From Xanthobacteraceae bacterium (GTDB lineage Bacteria; Pseudomonadota; Alphaproteobacteria; Rhizobiales; Xanthobacteraceae): a DNA stretch of 64,000 bases. Shown in pieces: positions 1-8,445 of the stretch. The position numbers and the translations under genes are program-made. Numbering within the stretch: the first letter of the stretch is position 1; the number at the start of each line of letters is the position of its first letter. The DNA lies in assembly GCA_022844485.1 (NCBI GenBank), contig JALHLQ010000016.1, positions 4,087 to 68,086 of the forward strand, given 5' to 3'. The notes under the pieces were generated by a model. That model did not search any database. It was not told the origin of the DNA and saw only the letters and a list, made by a program, of their open reading frames with translations.

Positions 1-1619
1 GGGGCGCCCCACCGATGGGGGGCGGGGGGGGGGACCATGACCCCCTCCCGGCTCCCCCCGGTCAAGCCGTGGGTCGCCGACCTCCCCCTTTCAGGGGGAG
101 GTGAAAGGGATGCAAGCGCTTGCCTGAACGTCAGCACGTTGATCGAGGCGAGGTTGCACGCCGTGTCGTCGAGGAACATGTATTCCGAGCACGGATTGGA
201 GGCGCGGATCGGGCCCGAGGCCGGGCAGGTGTGCCAATCGTTCACGGTCGTGTGGAACTGCAGGCCGGGATCGGCGCAGGCCCAGGCGGCTTCGCCGATC
301 TTCTCCCACAGCTCGCGCGCCTTCACCGTCTTTGCGATGCGCCCGGGCTTCGTGCGCCAGGTAAGGTCCCAATCGCCGTCGGCCTCGACCGCTTTCAGGA
401 ATTCATCGGTGATGCGGACCGAATTGTTGGAGTTCTGCCCCGATACGGTGAGATAGGCCTCACCGTCCCAATCGGTGTCGTAGGTCGGGAACTGGATGTC
501 CTTGAAGCCTTGCCTGGCGAACTGGATGACGCGCTTGATGTAGGCGTCCGGCACGGAATTCTTCCGCGCGGCCTTGATCTCGCGGCGGAGCACCGGGTTC
601 TTGTCGGGATCGAAGCAATCGTCGCCCGAGCCCTCGCAATTGATGCAGGCCTTCATGACGGCGCGCAGGTGCCGCTGGTTGATCTTCGAGCCGGTGACGA
701 GATTCGCGACCTTCTGCTCCTCGATCACCTTCCAGTCGATGAACTGTTCGATGTCGGGATGGTCGACGTCGACCACGACCATCTTCGCCGCCCGGCGCGT
801 GGTGCCGCCGGACTTGATCGCGCCCGCCGCGCGGTCGCCGATCTTGAGGAAGCTCATCAGCCCGGACGACTTGCCGCCGCCGGAGAGCTTTTCGCCTTCG
901 CCGCGCAGGCGCGAGAAATTCGAGCCGGTGCCCGAGCCGTACTTGAACAGCCGCGCCTCGCGCACCCACAAATCCATGATCCCGCCCTCGTTGACGAGGT
1001 CGTCGGAGATGGACTGGATGAAGCAGGCATGCGGCTGCGGATGCTCGTAGGCCGACTTCGATTTCGTCAGCTTGCCGCTCGTGTGGTCGACGTAGAAATG
1101 CCCTTGGCTCGGGCCATCGATGCCGTAGGCCCAGTGCAGCCCGGTGTTGAACCATTGCGGGGAGTTGGGCGCGACCATCTGCATCGCGAGCATGTAGCGG
1201 AGCTCGTCGAAGAAGGCGCGCGCGTCGTCTTCCCCATCGAAGTAGCCGCCCTTCCAGCCCCAATACGTCCACGTCCCTGCCAGCCGGTCGAACACCTGCT
1301 TGGCCGAGTGTTCGCCGACAAGCCGGTCCTTGTCGTCGAGCTTCTCGAGCGCGGCCTCGTCGGCGACCGAGCGCCACAGCCAGGACGGCACGGTCTCCTC
1401 TTCCACGCGCTTGAGCGCGGCTGGAATGCCGGCCTTGCGGAAGTATTTCTGCGCCAGCACGTCGGAGGCGACCTGCGACCAGAAGTCCGGCACCTCCACA
1501 TTGTCGGCGCGAAAGACCACCGAGCCGTCCGGATTGCGGATTTCGCTCGTGGTCAGGCGGAATCGGATGCCCGCGTAGGGGGATTGGCCGTCTTTTGTGT
1601 AGCGCCGCTCGATTCGCAT
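1..1619 (-). CDS. nrdJ: Vitamin B12-dependent (class II) ribonucleotide reductase, 3'-truncated by the window edge
   Basis: Reduces ribonucleotides to deoxyribonucleotides with adenosylcobalamin as radical source, supplying DNA precursors. The ATG at 1619 opens MRIERRYTKDGQSPYAG, followed by a long NrdJ-type N-terminus and the catalytic NPCSEYMF motif (the Cys is about residue 477), then DDTACNLASINVLTF ending near residue 498 (base 126). Beyond that the frame stays open to base 1 but encodes arginine/proline/glycine-rich sequence made of palindromic repeat DNA that does not look like NrdJ. Full-length family members are well over 900 residues, so at least half is missing here. Either the gene is interrupted at this point or the window edge is a chimeric assembly end. 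Family call is firm; the status of the 3' part is not. Confidence 0.9.
   Translation of the reverse strand, partial: MRIERRYTKDGQSPYAGIRFRLTTSEIRNPDGSVVFRADNVEVPDFWSQVASDVLAQKYFRKAGIPAALKRVEEETVPSWLWRSVADEAALEKLDDKDRLVGEHSAKQVFDRLAGTWTYWGWKGGYFDGEDDARAFFDELRYMLAMQMVAPNSPQWFNTGLHWAYGIDGPSQGHFYVDHTSGKLTKSKSAYEHPQPHACFIQSISDDLVNEGGIMDLWVREARLFKYGSGTGSNFSRLRGEGEKLSGGGKSSGLMSFLKIGDRAAGAIKSGGTTRRAAKMVVVDVDHPDIEQFIDWKVIEEQKVANLVTGSKINQRHLRAVMKACINCEGSGDDCFDPDKNPVLRREIKAARKNSVPDAYIKRVIQFARQGFKDIQFPTYDTDWDGEAYLTVSGQNSNNSVRITDEFLKAVEADGDWDLTWRTKPGRIAKTVKARELWEKIGEAAWACADPGLQFHTTVNDWHTCPASGPIRASNPCSEYMFLDDTACNLASINVLTFRQALASLSPPPERGRSATHGLTGGSREGVMVPPPAPHRWGA
36..123. repeat. Palindromic repeat DNA at the nrdJ break
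   Basis: Bases 80-102 form a perfect stem, ACCTCCCCC and GGGGGAGGT around a five-base loop. Bases 112-123 are a 12-base perfect palindrome, GCAAGCGCTTGC. The flanking G/C runs and the adjoining GGTCGGCG on the minus strand resemble the mosaic repeat at 14416-14526, so this looks like the same intergenic repeat family. Finding it inside an nrdJ reading frame is unexpected. Confidence 0.6.
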
Positions 1620-2147
1620 TTTTTGCCCCGTTTCTGCAGTTATGTCGGCATTCCGGCCGTGCTTTGCCACCGACGCAAGCACACGGACGACCTGCCTTCC
1701 GCGGACCTTATTCGTGTCCACGTCCCCTTCGCCGCAACCCCTTCAACGCCCCTATAGAGGTCCGGTGCCGGACGGCGCCGGATCATTCGTGCGGCGATGC
1801 GCCCGCCGAGCGGCGCGAAAGCTCAAGCCCGCCGTTGCCGGTGCTCCGGCGGACCCGTTCGCCTGCCTCTCGGGGGAGCGGTGCGGAAGACTGACACACT
1901 CCGCGCCGCACGAGTCAAAGGCTAGGACGACTCGTTCGCGCCCGTCAAGAACTAGCGTACGAGTCTGAATCAAACACTAAATGTGGGGATTGATGTGAAT
2001 TGCGGGGACGACTTCTTGCGCTGCGGGAAGCATCGGCGATTCCTCCGGATTCGGGAAGAAGGAATTTGCTGCCTGTTGATGGGCCCCCGGCCTCCGGCCG
2101 GATTAAACGCTCGTCAACCATGCCGAGCGAGGCCGATTGTCTCATCC
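1620..2147. other. Gene-free stretch between nrdJ and a response regulator gene
   Basis: The two genes diverge from this region, so it should hold the nrdJ promoter. No convincing protein-coding frame is present. On the minus strand I looked for a cobalamin riboswitch and for NrdR boxes ahead of nrdJ and recognised neither. A near-match to a CtrA site (TTAA, seven bases, TCAAC) lies at 2103-2118. Nothing else is recognisable. Confidence 0.4.
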
Positions 2148-2172
2148 GGAACATCGAACTCGTTCATACGTT
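2148..2172 (+). promoter_or_regulatory. Sigma-EcfG-type general stress promoter
   Basis: GGAAC at 2148-2152 and CGTT at 2169-2172 are separated by exactly 16 bases, matching the alphaproteobacterial general stress consensus GGAAC-N16/17-CGTT. It points at the response regulator gene starting at 2309 and would give a leader of about 130 bases. The match is seen directly; use by EcfG is inferred. Confidence 0.7.
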
Positions 2173-2308
2173 GGGCTGCAGAGTCGGAGCACGATCCCCG
2201 GAAATCGGTCGTGGTTTCCTAAAAAGATCATGCTCGGACAATCATCTGGAGCCAGAACCTGATCCGATCCAGGAAGTTTGCGCTGGCAAGGAGTTCAAAG
2301 CGATTTCG

Positions 2309-2707
2309 ATGCGGCCCCCCCGAATCCTGGTTGCCGAAGACATCGGTATTGTGGCCTTCGACGTCGCCGATACGTTCGAGCGGGCGGGCTTCGCCGTGGT
2401 CGGACCAACCGGCACGCTCGAGAAAGCCCTGTCCTTGGCGAGCTCGGAAGAATTCGACCTTGCGGCCCTGGACGTCGATCTGGCCGGCGAGCTGTCGTTT
2501 CCGATTGCCGAGGTGCTGGCAAAACGGGGCATCCCGTTCTTCTTCACCACCGCCTATACGGATTGTGTGCTCTGGCCGCCTCAGCTCCGCGCTGCGATCG
2601 TGCTCACGAAGCCGGTCAACGACGCCGTCATGCTCGACACCGCCCGCAGTTTGCTGCGCATGAGCGCAAGCCGGGCGGTTCGGGCCCCGCATCTGGCGAC
2701 TGCGTAA
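2309..2707 (+). CDS. Single-domain response regulator
   Basis: A stand-alone receiver of 132 residues with no output domain. It begins MRPPRILVAEDIGIVAFDV, giving the acidic pocket at E10/D11. The likely phosphoacceptor is D55 in LAALDVDLAG, and a C-terminal FFFTTAYTD...LTKP supplies the conserved Thr and Lys. The frame is open far upstream, but only the ATG at 2309 gives a normal receiver; an AAGGAG lies rather far upstream at 2288. It is convergent with an HWE histidine kinase 11 bases away, a common pairing in Hyphomicrobiales, so that kinase is its probable partner. A general-stress-type promoter lies about 140 bases upstream. It may act as a phosphate sink or a partner-switch input; the exact role is unknown. 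Confidence 0.8.
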   Translation: MRPPRILVAEDIGIVAFDVADTFERAGFAVVGPTGTLEKALSLASSEEFDLAALDVDLAGELSFPIAEVLAKRGIPFFFTTAYTDCVLWPPQLRAAIVLTKPVNDAVMLDTARSLLRMSASRAVRAPHLATA

Positions 2708-2718
2708 AGCGGTTTCGG

Positions 2719-5022
2719 TCAGCCTCGCACTTCGAACAGCGAGCGCGTGTCGGCGCCGTGGACCACATGCCGGCAGGGGATTTCGAGTTCCCACCGGAGA
2801 CCCTCGGGTAAATACTCGAGCCGACCCGTCCCATTGAGCGCAGCCGGCGTGGCACGCTCCAAGACGACGGAGCCAAATCCCTTTCGTTCCGGCTGCTTGG
2901 CTGGCGGCCCACCCTCCTCCATCCAGATGATGCGCAGGCGCGGCTCGGGAGCGGAGACGACCTCCCAATTGATCGTCACCTTGCCCGTCGGCCTCGACAG
3001 CGCCCCATGCTTCAGGGCGTTGGTTGCAAGTTCGTGCAGCGCGAGTCCGACATTCTGCGTCGCAGCGGCAGAGAGCGTGATCGGCGCGCCGGCCATCTCG
3101 ATCTGCGACTGGTAAGCCGCGAAGACCTTCATCTGCGCCTGCACGATGTCGGCGATCGGCGCGCCCTGCCAGTCGCGCTTCATCAGGATATCGTTGCATT
3201 CGGCGAGCGCCTGGATGCGGGCGGAGAACTGCCGATCGAACGCCTCGAAGCTTTCGCTTTGGCGCGTGGTCTGGCGGGCGATCGCCTGCACCATCGCCAG
3301 CTGGTTTTTCGAGCGGTGTGCCAGCTCGCGCATGAGCAGCAGCAGGTGCTCGTCGCGCGCCTTGCTTTCGGTCACGTCCATATAGACGCCGATCGCGCGG
3401 CGCTGACCCGTCCCGGTATGCTCGATGGCCCCGGCCGAGCGCAGCCAGCGCACCGCGCCGTCGGGCCGCACGATCCGGAATTCCCGGTTCAGCGCGGATT
3501 CATCCCCGGCCAGGATGGCGGCGACGGTCTCATTGATGCGGGACGCATCGTCAGGATGCAAAAGCGAGGCGAACCGTTCCACCGTCGGCCGCGTGCGGTG
3601 ATCCAGCCCGATGAGATCGTAGAACGAGCGATCCCAGACCACTTCGCCGGTGTCGAGATCCCACTCCCAGGCCCCCATGTCGCCGGCTTCGAGCGCGAGC
3701 CGCAACCGCTCCTCGCTGGTGCGTACGGCGTCGCCGGCCTTCTTGCGTTCGGTGATATCGTCAATGACGGCCGCCGTCCGCCAAGGGCGTCCATCGGGCA
3801 GACGCAACACATTCGCGGTGACCTGGACCCAGATGATCGAGCCGTCCTTTCGCAGATAGCGCTTCTCGACCGTTCCCGGCACGGCTTCGCCGCTCAGCCG
3901 CCGCCGCCACTGTTCTTCATCCGCGGCGCGATCGTCCGGATGCGTCAGGTCGATCGCGGTCATCCGAGTCAGCTCGTCGGCGGAGTAGCCGGTCAGTTCG
4001 CAGAATTTGCGGTTGACGCGGATGAAACGTCGCGACACGGCGTCGGCTTGGACCTGGCCGGCGCGCGACAGTTCGAACAGCGAGCGGAATTCGCGCTCGC
4101 TTTCCTGCAAGGCCTGCTGCGCTTCCTTCCGCTCGGTGATGTCTTCGATGATGCCCGCGGTGAGCCAGGGGCGGCGAGTGGAATCGCGAAGGATGGTGGC
4201 GGAGACATGCACCCAGACCGGGCGTCCGTCCTTGCGGATGTAACGCTTTTCAATCGAATATTCCGGCAGTTCGCCCGCCCGCACGCGATCCCAGAGCGCG
4301 TCGCTCGCGGCGCGATCATCGGGATGCGTGAGGTCCGTCGCCGTGAGATGCGCGAGTTCTTGGGGCGAGTACCCGGTGATCTCGCAAAATTTGCGGTTCA
4401 CGCGCACGAATTGCAGCGCGCTGGCGTCCGTTTGGACCTGGCCGACGCCGGACAGCTCGAACAGCGCGCGGAATTCGGCTTCGCTCTGCAGCAGGATGTC
4501 TTCGGCGCGTTTGCGTTCGGTGATCTCGACAACCACGCCGACGAACTTTGTCGCGCGTCCCCCAGCGAAGAAGGCCTGGCCGCGGCCGGAGACCCAGCGT
4601 TCGACGCGGTCGCCCAGGCCCACGACGCGAAACTCGCCCGCATAGGTGCCGTCGCCGTCAGGATCGAGAGCGCGCGCAAGACCGTCCTGCACCGTCGGCC
4701 GATCGTCGGGATGGATCGCGCTCAAGAACAGATCGCAATCGACTTCGGAGTCCTCGGGGAGGCCCCAAAGCCGCTTCAGACGTCCATCCCAGTCGAGCTT
4801 CGAGGTGACGATGTCCCAGGTAAAAGGCGCCAGTCCCATGAGATCGACGGCGACGCGAAGCCACGTCTCGCTTTCGCCGATGGGCGCTGCTTTTCCTTTG
4901 CGCCGAGGCGCGGCTGAACGTTTCGTCTTGTCGGGCACGTCTGGGATGACGCGCTTACGTTCGGTCACAAAGCCCCCGGCCGACCAAGCAAAATCCCGTG
5001 GAAAATGGAATCCGATACGCAA
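2719..5022 (-). CDS. Cytoplasmic four-PAS HWE-family sensor histidine kinase
   Basis: No transmembrane segments are seen. Four PAS/PAC modules span roughly residues 55-175, 178-300, 303-425 and 428-550, three of them closing with DITERK/EITERK-type motifs. PAS2 and PAS3 are strikingly alike, sharing VRVNRKFCE/IRVNRKFCE and DLTHPDDRAA, which suggests a recent internal duplication. The HWE core follows: H-box ELAHRSKNQLAMVQAIA (His about 569), N-box LALHELATNALKHGALS, and the diagnostic W-x-E in IIWMEEGGP. The start shown is a TTG; a GTG at 4968, 18 codons in, is an equal candidate since neither has a strong ribosome site. The convergent single-domain regulator is the probable phosphorylation partner. 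The signal sensed cannot be read from sequence. Confidence 0.88.
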   Translation of the reverse strand: MRIGFHFPRDFAWSAGGFVTERKRVIPDVPDKTKRSAAPRRKGKAAPIGESETWLRVAVDLMGLAPFTWDIVTSKLDWDGRLKRLWGLPEDSEVDCDLFLSAIHPDDRPTVQDGLARALDPDGDGTYAGEFRVVGLGDRVERWVSGRGQAFFAGGRATKFVGVVVEITERKRAEDILLQSEAEFRALFELSGVGQVQTDASALQFVRVNRKFCEITGYSPQELAHLTATDLTHPDDRAASDALWDRVRAGELPEYSIEKRYIRKDGRPVWVHVSATILRDSTRRPWLTAGIIEDITERKEAQQALQESEREFRSLFELSRAGQVQADAVSRRFIRVNRKFCELTGYSADELTRMTAIDLTHPDDRAADEEQWRRRLSGEAVPGTVEKRYLRKDGSIIWVQVTANVLRLPDGRPWRTAAVIDDITERKKAGDAVRTSEERLRLALEAGDMGAWEWDLDTGEVVWDRSFYDLIGLDHRTRPTVERFASLLHPDDASRINETVAAILAGDESALNREFRIVRPDGAVRWLRSAGAIEHTGTGQRRAIGVYMDVTESKARDEHLLLLMRELAHRSKNQLAMVQAIARQTTRQSESFEAFDRQFSARIQALAECNDILMKRDWQGAPIADIVQAQMKVFAAYQSQIEMAGAPITLSAAATQNVGLALHELATNALKHGALSRPTGKVTINWEVVSAPEPRLRIIWMEEGGPPAKQPERKGFGSVVLERATPAALNGTGRLEYLPEGLRWELEIPCRHVVHGADTRSLFEVRG

Positions 5023-5247
5023 CGCTTCTGTTCATATTCAAGTTGCAGAACTTGTTCAGATTGTGAGCGCGGTTGAGCAGCTCATGGTTGTTTTTGAAAA
5101 AATCTTGTGTGGAAAACAGGGATAAAGTCGGCAGAGCACTTGACAGCGCTTCTTCATCTGTCGGCGCGTTTTTCAGACACAGGATCTTCAGGCGGGACCG
5201 CTACCAAGTTACCGCGTCTCGCCGCCGCGGCGATCGGCTCAAGGCGC

Positions 5248-6462
5248 TCAACCGTCGAACCGCCGCAGCGCGAGCACGGCATTGAGTCCGCCGAACGCGA
5301 ACGAGTTCGAGAGCGCGGCCGACATCTGCATCCGGCGCGACTCGTTCGGCACGCAGTCGAGATCGCATGCGGGATCGGGCCCGAGATAGTTGATGGTCGG
5401 CGGGGCAATCCCGTGCTTCAGCGCCGACACGGTGGCGACGAGCTCGAGCGCGCCGGCCGCGCCCAGCGCGTGACCCACCATGGATTTCGTCGAGGAAAGC
5501 GCGAGGTTGCGGGCATGCGCGCCGAATGTCCGCTTGAGCGCGGTGGTCTCGGTCAGGTCATTGGCGAGCGTGCCCGTCCCATGCGCGTTGACATATTGGA
5601 TGTCCTCCGGCGCGAGCTTGCCGTCGGCCAAGGCCGCGTTGAGCGCGCGAGCCATGCCGCCTTCGTCCGGGGAGGTGATGTCCTTCGCGTCGGCAGACGC
5701 GCCGAAGCCGGCGATTTCGGCGAGGATCAAAGCACCGCGGGCGCGCGCGTGATCCAGCGATTCAAGAACCACGATCGCGGCGCCTTCGCCGAGGATCATG
5801 CCTTTGCGGCCCCTGGAAAACGGGCGGCACAGGTCGGGCGCCATGACGCGCATCGCTTCCCAGCTCTTGATCGTGCCCAAGGTGAGGCAGGATTCGGCCC
5901 CGCCGGTCACCGCGCAGTCGACGGAGCCAGCACGGACCATGTGGAACGCCGTGCCGATGGCGTGGGTGGCCGAAGCGCAGGCGCTGGCGACGGCGAATGA
6001 GGGGCCGAGAAGGCCGCAATGCATGGTGATCTGGCTCGCCGGCGCGTTCGCCATCAGCTTCGGGATCGAGAGCGGCCACATGCGCGGATTGCCGTCGGCA
6101 TAGAGGCGCTTGTAGCCTTCTTCTTGCGTCGTCTGTCCGCCGGCGCCAGTGCCGATGATCGTGGCTGTCCGCTCCGCCAGTGCTCCGTCGAATGTCAGCC
6201 CGCAATGCGCGATTGCCTCCTTGGCCGCAACCACGGCGAACTGCGAGACCCGGTCGAGCACCGAAAGCTGCCGGTCGGAGAAGTGGGCGAGGGGGTCGAA
6301 ATTCTTGACTTCGGCGACGGCCTTCTGGTTCAGCCGCTCGGCGGGCGCAAGCGTGGGCGCGCCGATCCCGCACGCCCCTTTCACCAGGCTCTCCCAATAC
6401 GCGCCGGCCGAGTTTCCGACGGGAGAGACGACGCCGATCCCGGTGACAACGACCCGGTTCAA
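5248..6462 (-). CDS. Beta-ketoacyl-ACP synthase (FabF/NodE-like)
   Basis: A thiolase-fold condensing enzyme of 404 residues, joining malonyl-ACP to an acyl chain. The active-site Cys is C162 in ASACASATHAIG, and the two catalytic His lie in NAHGTGT and in GHALGAAG, so the KAS II Cys-His-His triad is intact. The start is TTG at 6462, overlapping the TGA of the acyl carrier protein gene (TTGA), so the two are translationally coupled. The dedicated ACP partner and NodE-like length suggest a specialised fatty acid or lipid rather than bulk fatty acid synthesis; this is inference. No other fatty acid genes are adjacent. Confidence 0.85.
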   Translation of the reverse strand: MNRVVVTGIGVVSPVGNSAGAYWESLVKGACGIGAPTLAPAERLNQKAVAEVKNFDPLAHFSDRQLSVLDRVSQFAVVAAKEAIAHCGLTFDGALAERTATIIGTGAGGQTTQEEGYKRLYADGNPRMWPLSIPKLMANAPASQITMHCGLLGPSFAVASACASATHAIGTAFHMVRAGSVDCAVTGGAESCLTLGTIKSWEAMRVMAPDLCRPFSRGRKGMILGEGAAIVVLESLDHARARGALILAEIAGFGASADAKDITSPDEGGMARALNAALADGKLAPEDIQYVNAHGTGTLANDLTETTALKRTFGAHARNLALSSTKSMVGHALGAAGALELVATVSALKHGIAPPTINYLGPDPACDLDCVPNESRRMQMSAALSNSFAFGGLNAVLALRRFDG

Positions 6463-6722
6463 GCGATCTTGGCCTTGCTCGCAACCAGGCCTTGGACCGC
6501 GCTGACGATATCGCCGACCGTCTCGAAGGCCATCTGCTGGTCGTTGGCGTTGAACGGAATCTCGATGCCGAATTTTTCCTCGAGATCGAAGATGATCTCG
6601 ACGGCGTCGAGCGATTCCACCCCGATCTCCTCGAGCCTGTCGCTCAGTTGGATCTCGCCTCGATCGTCCTCGAAGCGAACGTGCTTGGCGATGATCGCCT
6701 TGACATCACGCGCAACGTCCAT
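6459..6722 (-). CDS. Specialised acyl carrier protein
   Basis: An 87-residue acidic helical protein with the phosphopantetheine site in EIGVESLDAVEII: the attachment serine is S37. The residue before it is Glu where AcpP has Asp (DSL). A GAGGGG ribosome site precedes the ATG at 6722. Its stop overlaps the start of the downstream ketoacyl synthase, so the two are made together and probably carry out one dedicated chain-extension step. It is not AcpP, which normally sits with fabG and fabF; NodF-like or another secondary ACP is the best description. Confidence 0.85.
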   Translation of the reverse strand: MDVARDVKAIIAKHVRFEDDRGEIQLSDRLEEIGVESLDAVEIIFDLEEKFGIEIPFNANDQQMAFETVGDIVSAVQGLVASKAKIA

Positions 6723-6817
6723 CGGAACCCCTCGTCCGTTCTGCCCCATCCTTACGCCGGGCCGCCGGGGGCTCGCAACCCCCGACGACACGCTGTAGGG
6801 CCGTGAAGGCGACCCAA

Positions 6818-7876
6818 TTATGACGATCGCTGCGGCAGCGTTGTGATCTCTGCGCGGCCGCGCGGCAGAGCGCCCGGGAATTCCTCCTGGAGGAAGGCGA
6901 TCAGCCGCTCGCGGATCTCGCAGCGAAGCTCCCAGTTCGCTCCGGCCGTCGCCGAACTCACCAGCGCCCGCAGCTGCACGGACCGATCGCTCGCATCGAC
7001 CATTTCGAGCTTTGCCGTCTTGCCGTCCCAGTGGGGGGAGGAGCGGACGATATCCACGAGTTTCTCCCGGACGCGCGCGACCGGCACGCCGTAATCGGCA
7101 TGGATGACGACCGTGCCGAGCGTTTCGGTCGATTCCCGCGAAAGGTTCTGGAACGGTTTTTCGATGAAATAGGCGATCGGCAGGACCAGCCGGCGCAAAT
7201 CCCACAGCCGCACGACGACATAGGTGGAGGTGATTTCCTCGATCGTCCCGGATTCGTTCTCCACATTGACGCTGTCGCCGATGCGGATCGGCTGCGTCAG
7301 CGCGATCTGGATGCCGGCGATGAGATTGCTGAGCACCGGACGCGCCGCGAGCCCCGCAATCAGCCCGGCGATCCCCGCCGATGCGAAAAGCGTCACGCCA
7401 AGCTGGCGGACCGTCTCGAACGTCATCAGCACGAAGGCCGCCGTGACGATGACCAGCGTGACCTCGGCCGCGCGCCGGAGGATGCTGATCTGCGTGACAT
7501 GCTTGCGGGCGCGCAGATCGTCCCCGCCGATCCCCTCCACGCGACGCAGATAGAGGTCGGAGGCGAGCACGATCGCCGCGCGCAACAGCCAGCCGCCGAG
7601 GACGATCGCTGCAATCAGGAGAACATGATCGATCCATTCGGCCGTTCGCGCGGGCAGGGGCGCGGCCCGCACGGCCAAGGCCAGCGCGACCACGACGAAG
7701 GCCGTGCGCGCTGCCGACCGCGTGCGCGCGATCAGCGATTGCAGGAAGGGATGAGCAAGTCCCGGCGCCCGCCGCGCGAGGGCCGCGAGCAACTGATAGA
7801 AAAGAAGCGCAGCCAGGACCGCCCCGAGGATCAGCGCGAGGCTTGTGGCCCAATCGGGAAGGGAGGTCAGCACCAC
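6818..7876 (-). CDS. MscS-family mechanosensitive ion channel
   Basis: A 352-residue inner-membrane protein starting at GTG 7876. Several hydrophobic helices fill the first 200 residues. The MscS pore segment follows (SAGIAGLIAGLAARPVLSN), leading into the beta domain (IRIGDSVNVENESGTIEEI) and a cytoplasmic alpha/beta cage domain. Such channels open on membrane tension and release solutes on osmotic downshift. It lies 95 bases upstream of the ACP gene on the same strand, but no functional link is evident. Confidence 0.88.
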   Translation of the reverse strand: MVLTSLPDWATSLALILGAVLAALLFYQLLAALARRAPGLAHPFLQSLIARTRSAARTAFVVVALALAVRAAPLPARTAEWIDHVLLIAAIVLGGWLLRAAIVLASDLYLRRVEGIGGDDLRARKHVTQISILRRAAEVTLVIVTAAFVLMTFETVRQLGVTLFASAGIAGLIAGLAARPVLSNLIAGIQIALTQPIRIGDSVNVENESGTIEEITSTYVVVRLWDLRRLVLPIAYFIEKPFQNLSRESTETLGTVVIHADYGVPVARVREKLVDIVRSSPHWDGKTAKLEMVDASDRSVQLRALVSSATAGANWELRCEIRERLIAFLQEEFPGALPRGRAEITTLPQRSS

Positions 7877-8013
7877 GGCGCCGTCCGCAACGGTCGGAGA
7901 CGCTTCGGCGCATGCCGCGCATACGCGACAATACGGGCCCCGGCGGCGCGATCCTGGACAGGTGCAGCGCGCAATGGCAGAAGGTCAGCGACCCTGATCA
8001 CAGCAGCCGATCC

Positions 8014-8436
8014 ATGATGAACCGCATCACGACAATTCTCCTTCGCATCCTCACCTGGTGGAACGGACAGACATTCGGGACGCAGGTCTGGACCTGGCGC
8101 TACGGCGAGTTCGTCGGTGAGGACGAGTTCGGGAACCGATACTATCGCACAAAGGGTGGCAAGATCGATCCGTCGCTCGGGTTCGAGCGGCGCTGGGTCA
8201 TCTACAACGGCTATGCCGAAGCCTCGGCCATTCCGCCGGGCTGGTATGGGTGGATGCACCACAAAACCGATGTTCCGCCGACCGAGGAGCCATACGCGCC
8301 CCGGGCCTGGCAGAAACCGCATCATCCGAACCTCACCGGCACGCCCGCGGCCTACCGCCCGCCGGGGTCGACGCTGAGCCGGGCGCGGCGGGCGGCTGCA
8401 ACCGGCGACTACGAGCCCTGGACGCCGAAGCGCTGA
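8014..8436 (+). CDS. NDUFA12/B17.2-like NADH:ubiquinone oxidoreductase accessory subunit
   Basis: Alphaproteobacterial homologue of the mitochondrial complex I supernumerary subunit NDUFA12. The N-terminus is followed by the family signature: a Trp/Gly-rich stretch WNGQTFGTQVWTW, then GEFVGEDEFGNRYY and RRWVIYNGYAEAS, and the PPGWYGWMHH segment. A second ATG at 8017 is equally possible as the start. At 140 residues it is of usual length, with a Pro/Arg-rich C-terminal tail. It is followed 9 bases later by an OsmC gene, so they may be co-transcribed. It probably binds the peripheral arm of complex I. Confidence 0.9.
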   Translation: MMNRITTILLRILTWWNGQTFGTQVWTWRYGEFVGEDEFGNRYYRTKGGKIDPSLGFERRWVIYNGYAEASAIPPGWYGWMHHKTDVPPTEEPYAPRAWQKPHHPNLTGTPAAYRPPGSTLSRARRAAATGDYEPWTPKR

Positions 8437-8445
8437 GGCGGACAC

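Noticed and set aside
1..128. Intein or in-frame extein in nrdJ
   Set aside because: The sequence after VLTF is low-complexity repeat DNA with no intein start (Cys/Ser-led) block, so repeat insertion or assembly artefact fits better.
120..1757. 545-codon plus-strand frame across nrdJ
   Set aside because: The minus strand reads clear class II reductase motifs (NPCSE, DDTACNLASIN); the plus frame does not resemble a protein family.
1620..1980. Cobalamin riboswitch ahead of nrdJ
   Set aside because: Expected for a B12 enzyme in some bacteria, but I found no B12 box or the usual conserved core on the minus strand.
2103..2118. CtrA-binding site near the response regulator
   Set aside because: TTAA-N7-TCAAC has a mismatch in the second half and no link to a cell-cycle gene.
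2000..2308. Upstream extension of the response regulator frame
   Set aside because: The extra 103 residues lack receiver features and contain the promoter at 2148-2172; the ATG at 2309 gives a normal receiver.
3007..4917. 636-codon open frame on the plus strand across the HWE kinase
   Set aside because: Antisense to a PAS/HWE kinase with intact motifs; no domain or plausible composition.
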